A stretch of DNA of 64,000 nt from Umezawaea endophytica. GTDB taxonomy: Bacteria; Actinomycetota; Actinomycetes; Mycobacteriales; Pseudonocardiaceae. Position 1 is the first letter of the stretch. Each line of letters starts with the position of its first letter. The notes beneath the pieces were generated by a model, which did not search any database, was not told the origin of the DNA, and was given only the letters and a program-made list of their open reading frames with translations. The stretch spans positions 115,352-179,351 of the forward strand of contig NZ_JANYMP010000022.1 of the NCBI RefSeq assembly GCF_025061645.1, written 5' to 3'. Below are positions 45,023-53,933 of this stretch, piece after piece. The translations under genes were made by a program, and so were the position numbers.

Positions 45023-46999
45023 GTGACCGAGCAGGCCAAGGCCGTTAGCGCCGCCGCCCCGAAGATCGAGACGACCGCTCCGGACAGCAAGGTCAGCGAC
45101 GTGGCTTCGGTCCGCGTCGGGGCCAAGGGAGCGGGCATCAACCCCAACCAGGTGCTCCAGCGGGTGATCCTGCCCCGCGACGAGGACCCGCTCGACGTGC
45201 GTCCGCTGTACCTGGACGAGCCCGCGAACGTGCACAGCCACGTGGTCTCGCGTCGATCCGTGACGGTCCCCGCCTCCGCCAAGGTGTCGTTCGCGTCGTA
45301 CTTCAACGCGTTCCCCGCCAGCTACTGGAAGCGCTGGACGACCGTCGAGGAGGTCGTGCTGCGCCTGTCCGTGCGCGGCGCGGGCCGCGTCGACGTGTAC
45401 CGCTCCAAGCCCAGCGGCGACCACATCCACCTCGAGGGCCACGCCGTGCGCAGCCCGAAGGCGTGGACGAACCTCGAACTGCGCGTCAGCCTCAAGCCGT
45501 TCGAGGACGGCGGCTGGATCTGGTTCGACGTGTTCACCGACGACACCCCGCTGGAGATCAAGGAAGCGGCGTGGACGACGGACACGCCGCTGCCAGAGCA
45601 GAAGGTCGCCATCGGCATGACGACCATGCGCCCGGTCGACGCGGTCATCGCGTTGCGGGCGCTCGGCGAGGACCCCGCGGTCCTCGACGTCGTGCAGAAG
45701 GTCTTCGTCGCCGACCAGGGCGCGGTCAAGGTCAAGGACACCCAGGGCTACGCGGAGGCGCGCAAGCTCCTCGGTGACAAACTGGAGATCATCGAGCAGG
45801 AGAACCTCGGCGGCTCGGGTGGTTTCACCCGCGGCCTGTACGAGGCGATCGAGCACACCGACGTCGCCCAGATCATGCTCATGGACGACGACATCCGGCT
45901 CGAACCGGACGCCGTGCTGCGCTCCAACGCGTTCGCCCGCGCCTGCGCACAGCCGGTCATCGTCGGCAGCCACATGCTGAACCTCCAGGCCCGCGCCCGC
46001 CTGCACAGCTTCGGCGAGGTCGTCGACCTGGCGACCTGCAACTGGCGGGCGGCGCCCGGCGCGCTCACCGACCACGACTTCTCGACCGACTCGCTGCGCG
46101 AGACCGAGGAGCTGCACCTGCGCATCAACTCCACCTACAACGGCTGGTGGATGTGCCTGTTCCCGCGCGAGGTCGTGCAGCGCACCGGTTACCCGCTCCC
46201 GCTCTTCATCAAGTGGGACGACGCCGAGTACTCGCTGCGCGCGCTGGAGCGCGGCTTCCCGACGGTGTCGCTGCCCGGCTCCGCCGTGTGGCACATGCCG
46301 TGGACGGACAAGAACGACGCCACCGACTGGCAGGCGTACTTCCACACGCGCAACCGCCTGGTGATGGCGGCGCTGCACAGCCCGTACGACATCCGCTCGA
46401 CGCTGTTGAAGCAGGGCCTCAAGCTGACCCTGCGGCACCTGCTGTCGATGGAGTACTCGACGGTCGCCGTGCAGCAGCGGGCCATCGAGGACTTCCTCGC
46501 GGGCCCGAGCAAGCTGTTCGACTCGTTGCGGACCGCGTTGCCGGAGATCCAGCAGATGCGCAAGCAGTACTCCGACGCCCAGATCCTCACGTCGGCCCGC
46601 GAGTTCCCGCCTCCCACCTACGACATGGTGCGCGCCGAGCAGATGCTGAAGCCGCCGGTCAACCCCGCCGTCATCGCGGCGAAGGCGTCGAAGGCCCTGC
46701 TGCACAACCTGCGCGACCCGGAGGGTTCCACCACCGAGCGCCCGCAGATCAACGTGCCCGCGACCAACGCCCGCTGGTTCCTCCTCGGCAACCTGGACAG
46801 CGCGACCGTGTCCAACGCCGACGGCAGCGGTGTGGCGTTCCGCAAGCGCGACCCCAAGGAGTTCCGCCAGCTCATGGCGCGCTCCGCCCGCAACTACCGC
46901 AGGCTCGCCCAGGAGTGGCCGCGGATGAAGAAGGTCTACCGCGACGCGCTGCCGGAGCTGACCTCCGTCGAGTCGTGGCGCAAGATCTTCGAGAACTGA
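45023..46999 (+). CDS. glfT2: Galactofuranosyltransferase GlfT2-like
   Basis: 658-residue processive galactan polymerase. An N-terminal β-barrel/jelly-roll part (about 60-195) precedes a GT-A domain with VAIGMTTMRPVDAV, ENLGGSGGFTRGLYEA and the metal triad MLMDDDIRLEPDAV (Asp288-290). NGWWMCLFPREVV, IKWDDAEYSLRA and SAVWHMPWTDKNDATDWQAYFHTRN are hallmark GlfT2 stretches; the helical C terminus is complete. GTG 45023 is favoured by GGAGGA at 45011-45016; an upstream in-frame ATG at 44954 would add 23 residues. It adds alternating β-1,5/β-1,6 Galf to the lipid-linked acceptor. Confidence 0.94.
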   Translation: MTEQAKAVSAAAPKIETTAPDSKVSDVASVRVGAKGAGINPNQVLQRVILPRDEDPLDVRPLYLDEPANVHSHVVSRRSVTVPASAKVSFASYFNAFPASYWKRWTTVEEVVLRLSVRGAGRVDVYRSKPSGDHIHLEGHAVRSPKAWTNLELRVSLKPFEDGGWIWFDVFTDDTPLEIKEAAWTTDTPLPEQKVAIGMTTMRPVDAVIALRALGEDPAVLDVVQKVFVADQGAVKVKDTQGYAEARKLLGDKLEIIEQENLGGSGGFTRGLYEAIEHTDVAQIMLMDDDIRLEPDAVLRSNAFARACAQPVIVGSHMLNLQARARLHSFGEVVDLATCNWRAAPGALTDHDFSTDSLRETEELHLRINSTYNGWWMCLFPREVVQRTGYPLPLFIKWDDAEYSLRALERGFPTVSLPGSAVWHMPWTDKNDATDWQAYFHTRNRLVMAALHSPYDIRSTLLKQGLKLTLRHLLSMEYSTVAVQQRAIEDFLAGPSKLFDSLRTALPEIQQMRKQYSDAQILTSAREFPPPTYDMVRAEQMLKPPVNPAVIAAKASKALLHNLRDPEGSTTERPQINVPATNARWFLLGNLDSATVSNADGSGVAFRKRDPKEFRQLMARSARNYRRLAQEWPRMKKVYRDALPELTSVESWRKIFEN

Positions 47000-47018
47000 C
47001 GCGGTACCGCTGACACCG

Positions 47019-47055
47019 AGGCCATCCCGGCGACTTCCCGTCGTCGGGATGGCCT
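47019..47055 (+). terminator. Terminator after glfT2
   Basis: Arms 47019-47034 and 47040-47055 (AGGCCATCCCGGCGAC and its complement with one G-U pair) flank the loop TTCCC, 19 bases after the stop. Confidence 0.83.
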
Positions 47056-47100
47056 TCGTCGTGAGGGCAACGAGTTCGCCCGGTCGGGCGTACTTGGTGC

Positions 47101-47859
47101 ATGGGGCAGAAGAAACGAGCAGATTTCTACGACGGTCCGGCGCACGACTACCTGCGGTACTGGGACGGGCGGGACTACGAGCAGGCCGCTGAGGAACTGG
47201 CGATGCGGCGGTTGCTCAAGGGCAGGCACTTCGCCAGCGCGGTGGACGTCGGCGGGGGCTACGGCAGGCTTTGCCTGCTGCTCAAGGACTTCGCGGACCA
47301 CGTGACCCTGGCCGAGCCGAGCAGGCGGCAACTCGACATCGCGGACCGCTTCCTCGGTGAGGACCCGACCATCGACCGGGTCCAGACGCAGGCCGACGAC
47401 CTGGTGTTCGCCGACGCGTCGGCGGGCCTGGTGACGATGATCAGGGTGTCGCACCACCTTCCCGACCCCGCCGCGGAGTTCGCCGAGATCAGCCGGGTGC
47501 TCGCGCCGGGCGGCACCGCGATCGTGGAGGTCGCGAACCTCGCGCACGCGCGGAACAGGATCAGGTACCTGCTGCGGCGCGAACCGATGCCGACCGAGCC
47601 GGTCGACATCCGGTCGGCGGAGAACCGCCACGACGAGGAGATCCCGTTCGTCAACCACAACCCGCGCGTCGTGATCGAGCAGCTCGCCGCCGCGGGCCTG
47701 CGGACCGAACGCGTGCTGTCCGTGTCGAACCTGCGCAGCACCACCCTGAAGAAGCTGATGCCGCACCGGTTCCGCGTCGCGCTGGAGCGACTCCTGCAAC
47801 CGCTGCTCGCCAAGGTCTACTTCGGACCGAGCATCTTCCTGCTGCTGCGCAAGGGATGA
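47101..47859 (+). CDS. Class I SAM-dependent methyltransferase
   Basis: 252 residues with the Methyltransf_11-type core. SAM motif I is AVDVGGGYGRLCLLL, the acidic strand is VTLAEPSRRQL, and the motif II/III region is VTMIRVSHHLPDPAAEFAEISRVLAPGGTAIVEV. The C-terminal helical part (from about 195) varies between family members. Acceptor unknown; the location between galactan genes and a sugar importer hints at a glycan or lipid substrate, which is only inference. It converges tail to tail with the ABC permease gene, one base apart. Confidence 0.82.
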   Translation: MGQKKRADFYDGPAHDYLRYWDGRDYEQAAEELAMRRLLKGRHFASAVDVGGGYGRLCLLLKDFADHVTLAEPSRRQLDIADRFLGEDPTIDRVQTQADDLVFADASAGLVTMIRVSHHLPDPAAEFAEISRVLAPGGTAIVEVANLAHARNRIRYLLRREPMPTEPVDIRSAENRHDEEIPFVNHNPRVVIEQLAAAGLRTERVLSVSNLRSTTLKKLMPHRFRVALERLLQPLLAKVYFGPSIFLLLRKG

Positions 47860-47860
47860 G

Positions 47861-48673
47861 TCACCCCTTGATCCCGGTCTCGGTCACGCCGCGGACCAGG
47901 AACCGTTGCAGCACCAGGAAGACGACCACGAGCGGCAGGATCGACACGGCCGCCGCGAGGAACAGCTCGTGGACGTTGACGCTCTGCGCGGTGAGGAACA
48001 CCGACAGCGCCACCTGGACGGTCCACGAGTCCTGGTCCTGGGCGATGACCAGCGGCCAGAGGAACTGGTTCCAGCTCGTCAGGAACGCGATCACGCCGAG
48101 CGCGGCGAAGAAGCCGAGCGAGTTCGGCACCACCACCCGCCAGTAGGTGCCCCAGTGGCCGAGGCCGTCGATCCGGGCGGCCTCCTCCAACTCCCTCGGG
48201 AAGTTCCGGAAGTACTGGCGGAACAGGAAGGCGGTGAACCCGCTGAACAGGCCGGGGATCACCAGCCCGCGCAGGTCGCTGACCCAGCCCAGCGTCGAGA
48301 CGACCACGAACGTCGGCACGAACGTCACCGCCGCCGGGATCATCAGCGTCGCCACCACGGCGTAGAAGACCTTGTTCGCGTGCCGGTAGGGGATGCGGGC
48401 CAGCCCGTAGCCCGCGAGCGAGCAGAACAGCAGTTGCCCGGCCGTTTGCAGCACGGCGACCACGGTGGAGTTCACCAGGCTGCGCAGGATCGGCACGGCC
48501 GGGTCGGCGAACAGCTCGCCGACGTTCTCCCAGCGGAGCGAGTCGGGGAACAGCGTCCAGTCCTGGGCGGTGATCTCCGCCTCGGTCGCCAGTCCGTTGC
48601 GGACGATCAGGTAGAACGGCAGCAGGAAGAACACCGCGGCGATCGACAGGGCGAGGTAGCGCACCGCCTTCAT
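47861..48673 (-). CDS. Sugar ABC transporter permease (MalG-like)
   Basis: 270-residue inner-membrane subunit of a CUT1-type carbohydrate importer. Six helices are visible and the ATPase-coupling EAA loop is EEAARIDGLGHWGTYWRVVVPNS. ATG 48673 overlaps the stop of the MalF-like gene (ATGA). It is the last gene of a three-gene operon (binding protein, MalF-like, MalG-like) with no ATPase gene, as is usual for actinobacterial systems that share one MsiK-type ATPase. Confidence 0.92.
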   Translation of the reverse strand: MKAVRYLALSIAAVFFLLPFYLIVRNGLATEAEITAQDWTLFPDSLRWENVGELFADPAVPILRSLVNSTVVAVLQTAGQLLFCSLAGYGLARIPYRHANKVFYAVVATLMIPAAVTFVPTFVVVSTLGWVSDLRGLVIPGLFSGFTAFLFRQYFRNFPRELEEAARIDGLGHWGTYWRVVVPNSLGFFAALGVIAFLTSWNQFLWPLVIAQDQDSWTVQVALSVFLTAQSVNVHELFLAAAVSILPLVVVFLVLQRFLVRGVTETGIKG

Positions 48674-49554
48674 CGGGTGATCACCTTGCCCTGCGCCAGG
48701 GTCACCGCGGCGATGAGCAGGGCGAGCAGCACGGCGCCCGCGCTGCCGTGGCCGAAGTCCTGGCCGCCGCTGCCCAGCGAGGTGTAGTAGAGGTAGACCA
48801 GCGGCGGCCGGGCGAACGGCGGGTAGCCGCGGGCCGTGCCGAGCACGTTGTAGAACTCGTCGAACGCCTGGTAGGCCGCGACCAGGTTGAGCAGCAGGAC
48901 GGCGACGGTCGTGGTTCGCAACTGCGGCAACGTGATGTGCCGCAACGTCTGCCAGCCCGGCTTCGCGCCGTCGATCCACGCGGCCTCGTACAGGTGCCGG
49001 GGGATCCGCTGGAGCCCGGCGATGAACAGGACCATGTAGAAGCCGAGTTGCAGCCAGAGCCTCAACGTGACCAGCACCAGCCAGTACCAGGGCGGGTCGG
49101 TCGACGCGGTCCACGCGATCGGGTCCGCGCCGAACCAGCCGAGCACGGTGTTCGCCAGGCCGTAGCGGACGCCGTTGAAGATGGACAGCTTCCACACCAG
49201 CGAGGCGACCACGTAGGAGCAGGCCGTCGGGAGGAAGAACACCGAGCGGAAGAACGCTTGCATGACCGTGATCTGGTTGACCAGCAGCGCGAGCGCGAGC
49301 GACAGGACCGCGGTCAGCGGCACGATGAACACCGCGAACGCGCTGAACGTGCCGAGGCTGCGCAGGAACGCGGTGTCGCCGAGCATGTCGGCGTAGTTGT
49401 CCAGTCCGACGAAGTCCGTCGGCGTGACCGTGTTGCGCGCGTCGAAGAACGACAGCACCACGCTCCAGCCGATCGGCACGTAGACGAACGCCAGCAGCCC
49501 CACCGCGAACGGCCCGACGAACAACCAGAACGCGCGGGTGTTCGACCGGGTCAT
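48670..49554 (-). CDS. Sugar ABC transporter permease (MalF-like)
   Basis: 294 residues with six helices. The EAA loop is YEAAWIDGAKPGWQTLRHITLPQL, typical of CUT1 permeases. ATG 49554 overlaps the binding-protein stop (ATGA) and its stop overlaps the MalG-like start, so all three are translated together. The transported sugar cannot be inferred. Confidence 0.92.
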   Translation of the reverse strand: MTRSNTRAFWLFVGPFAVGLLAFVYVPIGWSVVLSFFDARNTVTPTDFVGLDNYADMLGDTAFLRSLGTFSAFAVFIVPLTAVLSLALALLVNQITVMQAFFRSVFFLPTACSYVVASLVWKLSIFNGVRYGLANTVLGWFGADPIAWTASTDPPWYWLVLVTLRLWLQLGFYMVLFIAGLQRIPRHLYEAAWIDGAKPGWQTLRHITLPQLRTTTVAVLLLNLVAAYQAFDEFYNVLGTARGYPPFARPPLVYLYYTSLGSGGQDFGHGSAGAVLLALLIAAVTLAQGKVITR

Positions 49555-50807
49555 CCGTACAGGCGCTTGAGCTCGTCGGCGGCCTTCGCGGCCGCCGCCT
49601 TCAGCTCGGTGCCCGCGTCCGCGCCCTCGCGGACCGCCCTGGACACCGCGTCGTTGAACGCGGTGCTCATCACGGAGGTCCAGTCCGGCGGGTTGGACGA
49701 CTTCGCGTTGTCCTGCACGAACTTCACCGCGTCGGAGAACACGCCGGTCTTCAGCTTGTCGGCCCGCGCCGCGAGGCTGCGGCGCGGCGGGATGTGGAAG
49801 CCGTAGCCGAGGTTGAAGTCCTCCTGGTAGTCGGTGCGCTCGATCCACAGCCACTTGACGAACGCCTTGGCCTCGTCGACGCGCTCGCTCTTGGCGTTGA
49901 CCATCGCGCCGTAGGCGCCGACCGGGACGGACGGCTTGCCGTTCGCGGTGAGCTTGGGCCACGGCAGCACGCCGAAGTCGTCGCCGAGCGCTTCCTGCAC
50001 GGCGGGCACGGTCCACAGCCCCGTCCACTGCATCGCGACCAGGCCCTGGGTGAACGCGTCCGGCTCCGCCCAGTCCTTCACCGCGCCGAGCAGCAGGCTG
50101 CCGCTCGTGTAGAGCTCGCGCAGCTTCCCGATCGCGGTCGCCGCGGCCGGGTCGTCGAAGCCGACCCGGTGCTCCGGCGTCACGTAGTCGAGCCCCGCCG
50201 ACCACAGCGCGGGGCCGCCGAGCACGCCGACGCCGCCGTCGTTGCCCGCGAAGAGCCCCTTCACGTCACCGGTCGTCAGCCGCTTCGCGGCGTCGATCAG
50301 CTCGTCCACCGTGGATGGTGGTCGCACGCCCGCCTTCTCGAACATGCTCTTGCGGTAGAACAACATCTGCATGTCCACGGCCTGCGGGATGCCGTAGACC
50401 TTCCCCTCGACGGTGTGCCCGGCCAGGATCGTGTCCGTGAAGTCGTCCCTGACCTCGCCGATCAGGTCGTCCAGCGGCACGACCTGACCCGCGCGGACCG
50501 CGCTGATCTGCAACGTGGACTCGAAGACGTCCGGCCCGCCGCCGGACAGCAGGCTGGTGGCCAGCTTCGAGTCGTAGTCGCCGGGGTTCCACTGCACCCG
50601 CACGGCCGCCCGGTCGTACGACGCGGCGTACCGCTCGACCGCCTGCTGCACACCCGCCTCGCCATAGGCGTGGTACCACTGCTGGATCTCCCGGCCCCCA
50701 CCACCGCCCCGGCCGGTGTTGGAGCCGCAGGCGGCGAGCAGGCTCGCCAGCGCGGCCGCTCCGGTGGCGTTCAGGACGGTACGACGGCTGATCTCCCCAG
50801 AGTTCAC
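49551..50807 (-). CDS. Extracellular sugar-binding lipoprotein
   Basis: 418 residues, solute-binding protein of family 1 (CUT1). The signal has a twin-arginine motif SRRTVLN and a lipobox LAAC (Cys27), indicating a Tat-exported lipoprotein. The mature part begins IQQWYHAYGE and includes GGPDVFES and GIPQAVDMQMLFYRKSMFEKAGV, typical of the family. I chose GTG 50807, which puts the twin arginines 7 residues in; the frame is open to 50843. It delivers a sugar to the two permeases downstream. Confidence 0.9.
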   Translation of the reverse strand: MNSGEISRRTVLNATGAAALASLLAACGSNTGRGGGGGREIQQWYHAYGEAGVQQAVERYAASYDRAAVRVQWNPGDYDSKLATSLLSGGGPDVFESTLQISAVRAGQVVPLDDLIGEVRDDFTDTILAGHTVEGKVYGIPQAVDMQMLFYRKSMFEKAGVRPPSTVDELIDAAKRLTTGDVKGLFAGNDGGVGVLGGPALWSAGLDYVTPEHRVGFDDPAAATAIGKLRELYTSGSLLLGAVKDWAEPDAFTQGLVAMQWTGLWTVPAVQEALGDDFGVLPWPKLTANGKPSVPVGAYGAMVNAKSERVDEAKAFVKWLWIERTDYQEDFNLGYGFHIPPRRSLAARADKLKTGVFSDAVKFVQDNAKSSNPPDWTSVMSTAFNDAVSRAVREGADAGTELKAAAAKAADELKRLYG

Positions 50808-50865
50808 ACGTTCCGTACTACTCCGACTCCGCTCCGTGCACAAATGAGATAGGCCGGGGGCGGGC

Positions 50866-52791
50866 TCAGGCCAGCTTGGTCCAGTCGACCTCGTAGAGGG
50901 TGAAGTCCGGGTTGCTGTAGCGGACGCGCAGCGCGGGGGACCCGCTGAGCCCGGCGAGCCCCGGCGACCGGCGGAAACCGTCCATGAACCCGGTCGTCAC
51001 GACGGCGTAGCGGATGTTGAGGTCGCGGACGACCTGGCCGACCGCGCCGTCGGTGTCGAGCTGGTTGAAGCGCTCCAGCAGCAGCTTCCGCCGCGGGCTG
51101 AGCGTGGCCGGGTTCGGGTAGTGGCCGATGATCGGTTCCACCCCGCTGAGCGCGTAGGTCCACACGGTGCCGTCGACGCCGTCGTTCATCACCCGCTCAC
51201 CGGGCCGCACGATGGCGCCCAGTTCCTGCAATCCGACGCGTTCCTGGTCGGACACCACGGAACCGGCGAAGTCCCACTGCATGCGCTGCCCGTTGCGCTC
51301 CGCGTAGCCGCCGGTCAGGCCCAGGTAGCCCGCCGCGAGGACGGCTCCGACCACCGCCAGCGCGCCGAGCGACTCCGCGCGACCGCGGACGATCCGGCGC
51401 GCCGCGGCCTGCAACGCCCACCCCGCGGCGATGGTCGCGGGCAGCACGAGCACCGCGACCAAGCGCCACCGGTCGTTCCACCAGGGCGCCGTGATGGCGG
51501 TCGACCACGGCGTGTCCAGCGCCGCCGCCACGACGAACAGGCCGAGGAAGATCAGGTAGCCGACGAGCAGCCAGCGCCACGCGGGCACCTTGACCAGCAG
51601 GTACCCGCCGACCACGGTGATCGCGGCGAGCAGCCACTGCGGCCAGTGCGCGTCATGGCCGAGCAGCACCGCGTCGCCGAACGCCTTCGACGACGTCGTC
51701 ACGGCGGGCCAGTTGTAGGCGGCGGTCCGGCCCGCCATCGTCAGCGCGCCGAGGAGGTAGACGCCGGACAGGGCGACCGCGCCCACCGCGAGGACCGCGA
51801 GCCGGGGCAGGTCCCGGCGGACGAACCGCGACGGGGCCTGGACGACCCGCTGCACGAGGTAGCAGAGCCCGAGGATCGCGCCGACGAAGGCCATCGCCGA
51901 GTGGGTCGCGACGAGGGCGACGGTGCTCAGCGCGACGAGCACGCCGATCCGGTCGAAACCGCTGTCGAGCCACCGGACGAGCAGCGCGAGGAACGGCAGC
52001 ACCAGCGACAGCCCCGCCGCGTACGGGTAGAGCTGCCCCCACTGCCACAGGTCGAACGGGTAGGAGGCGAACGAGGTCGACACCAGCGCCGACGCGGCGG
52101 CCAGGCCCGCGCTGCCGTGCAGCGCCTTGACGATCGCGATCGTGCCGAGCGGCACGCCGAGCGCGGCGGTCACCAGCATGCCGCTGTTCATCACGGTCGG
52201 GATGGTGTCGCCGGTCAGCCGGTACGCCAGCGCTTCGAACGCGTGGTACGCGTTGGGGTAGAACGCCCCGTTCGGCGAGTCCGGCACGTCGATCCAGCCG
52301 AACGCGCGGTTGCCGGAGTTGCCGGTCTCGGCGATGAAGCGGATGCCGTTGCCGTGGTACGGGGCGTCCCAGCCCTGCGGCAGCGACCCCAGCCCGGAGG
52401 TGCCGGTGCGGATCGTCAGCGCGGCCACGCCCGCCGCGATCACCACGGCGGCGACGGTGGTCAGCGTGCCCGCCCGCGACCACCCGGTGGTCGGCGGCAC
52501 CAGCACCAGGCCACGGCGGCGCAGCAGGAGCACGGCACCGGCCGCCACCAGGCACACGAGCAGCGTCCAGCCGAGGAAGAACCACGTGCTCCAGCCAAGG
52601 CCGATGGCGGGCGCGAGCGGCGCTCCGAGCCCGACCAGCCCCATCGTGACGACGGGTGCGGTGCCCGCGAGCAGCCAGCCCCGGAGGCCGAGGACGGCCG
52701 CCAGCAGCGAGCCGGGCGTCCACAGGAGGACGGCCGTGACGACGAGGAGCAGCACCGTCGACGGACGGAACTCCAACAACGTGTCGAGCAC
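50866..52791 (-). CDS. DUF6541-like GT-C-type membrane protein
   Basis: 641 residues with about 12-14 membrane helices. The exterior loop between helices about 5 and 6 contains LPQGWDAPYHGNGIRF and DSPNGAFYPNAYHAFE, the pattern of the DUF6541 family of probable GT-C glycosyltransferases found near actinobacterial wall-polysaccharide genes. The exterior C-terminal region ends with RYSNPDFTLYEVDWTKLA. It is downstream of the GT2/YfhO cassette on the same strand, but a hairpin at 52819-52851 lies between. Acceptor and donor unknown. Confidence 0.75.
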   Translation of the reverse strand: MLDTLLEFRPSTVLLLVVTAVLLWTPGSLLAAVLGLRGWLLAGTAPVVTMGLVGLGAPLAPAIGLGWSTWFFLGWTLLVCLVAAGAVLLLRRRGLVLVPPTTGWSRAGTLTTVAAVVIAAGVAALTIRTGTSGLGSLPQGWDAPYHGNGIRFIAETGNSGNRAFGWIDVPDSPNGAFYPNAYHAFEALAYRLTGDTIPTVMNSGMLVTAALGVPLGTIAIVKALHGSAGLAAASALVSTSFASYPFDLWQWGQLYPYAAGLSLVLPFLALLVRWLDSGFDRIGVLVALSTVALVATHSAMAFVGAILGLCYLVQRVVQAPSRFVRRDLPRLAVLAVGAVALSGVYLLGALTMAGRTAAYNWPAVTTSSKAFGDAVLLGHDAHWPQWLLAAITVVGGYLLVKVPAWRWLLVGYLIFLGLFVVAAALDTPWSTAITAPWWNDRWRLVAVLVLPATIAAGWALQAAARRIVRGRAESLGALAVVGAVLAAGYLGLTGGYAERNGQRMQWDFAGSVVSDQERVGLQELGAIVRPGERVMNDGVDGTVWTYALSGVEPIIGHYPNPATLSPRRKLLLERFNQLDTDGAVGQVVRDLNIRYAVVTTGFMDGFRRSPGLAGLSGSPALRVRYSNPDFTLYEVDWTKLA

Positions 52792-52818
52792 GGCGCGCTC
52801 CTGACCTGGTTCAGCAAG

Positions 52819-52851
52819 CGGTGGTGCGCCCCTGGTCGGAGCGCACCACCG
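52819..52851 (-). terminator. Hairpin after the cassette-2 GT2 gene
   Basis: CGGTGGTGCGC (52819-52829) and GCGCACCACCG (52841-52851) form an 11-bp perfect stem with an 11-base loop, 12 bases after the minus-strand GT2 stop at 52864. Confidence 0.7.
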
Positions 52852-52863
52852 GGTGTACAGGAC

Positions 52864-53907
52864 TCAGGAGCGGCCTGCGGCCGTGCGGCTCCCGTTCAGG
52901 TTGGCCAGCGCCTCCATGTCGAACGACGCCGAGGGCGCCGAGGAGGCGGGCGAGTTGATGTCGCGGACCGAGCGCGTCACGTACAGCGGGCGCTTGCGGG
53001 CGTCGTCGCCCGCCCGGTACACGTACTGGCCGATCATGCCGACGCAGCCGATCTGCACGCCGCCGACGAACAGCACGGCCGCGATGATCAGGCCGAGCGT
53101 GCTCGGCGCGGACAGCGTCACCAGCGCGATGACCAGCATCACCAGCGCCACCAGCAGGCCGACGGCGGTGAACAGCGTGCCGAGCACCAGCATCAGCATG
53201 ACCGGCATCGCGGAGAACTCGACGAACGAGTCGAACACCAGCTTGATCTTCTTGCTGGTGGTCCACTTGCTGTCGTTGGCGAGCCGCGGCTTCTGCTCGA
53301 ACGCGACGGTCGTCTGGCGGAAGCCGGACCACGCGACGAGCGCGAGGATGTTGCGGTTCAGCTCCGGCATGGCGTTCACGACGTCGAGCACCGGCCTGCC
53401 GACCAGCATCTGCGACGGGCCTTCCTTCGGGAAGGTCGACGGCAGGTCGGCGTGCTTGGCGAAGAAGTCGTTGAACTTCAGCGCGAGCTTGTTGGCGATG
53501 CCCTTGGGCACCGAGCGCGTCGCGCGGATGGCCCACACGATGTCGTGGCCCGCGCGCCACTCCTCCAGGAAGCGGTCGATGACGTCGATCGGCTCCTGGA
53601 GGTCCGCGCTGAGCGTGATGGCGCAGTCGCCGCGGCACAGCGCGAAACCGGCGCTCAGACCCGCGTGCGAGCCGAAGTTGCGGGAGAACGAGGCCACGCG
53701 GGCCACGTCGTCCTCGCCCAGCGCGGCGATGAACAGGTCTGCGGTGTTGTCCGTGGAACCGTCGTCGATGAGCACGATCTCGAAGTCCACGTCGGGCTGC
53801 GAGCGCCGGATCTCGTGGAACAGCGCCACGGTGCCGGTCACGTTCGGTGCCTCGTCGTAGGCGGGCACGATGATGGAGACCAGCGGGCGGCGTGCTGGAT
53901 CGGTCAT
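52864..53907 (-). CDS. GT2 polyprenyl-phosphate glycosyltransferase, cassette 2
   Basis: 347 residues. SIIVPAYDEAPNV, DDGSTDNTADLF, SADLQEPIDVI and two C-terminal helices (about 238-262 and 272-295) mark a GtrB/DPM1-like enzyme. The metal motif reads SADLQEP, where cassette 1 has DADLQHP; Asp is kept in the second position. A 50-residue C-terminal extension follows the helices. ATG 53907 has GAAGG upstream. It pairs with the YfhO-like gene just before it, but no gtrA is present here. Confidence 0.88.
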   Translation of the reverse strand: MTDPARRPLVSIIVPAYDEAPNVTGTVALFHEIRRSQPDVDFEIVLIDDGSTDNTADLFIAALGEDDVARVASFSRNFGSHAGLSAGFALCRGDCAITLSADLQEPIDVIDRFLEEWRAGHDIVWAIRATRSVPKGIANKLALKFNDFFAKHADLPSTFPKEGPSQMLVGRPVLDVVNAMPELNRNILALVAWSGFRQTTVAFEQKPRLANDSKWTTSKKIKLVFDSFVEFSAMPVMLMLVLGTLFTAVGLLVALVMLVIALVTLSAPSTLGLIIAAVLFVGGVQIGCVGMIGQYVYRAGDDARKRPLYVTRSVRDINSPASSAPSASFDMEALANLNGSRTAAGRS

Positions 53908-53933
53908 GTCTACCTTCGATTCTCGTTGGCCGG

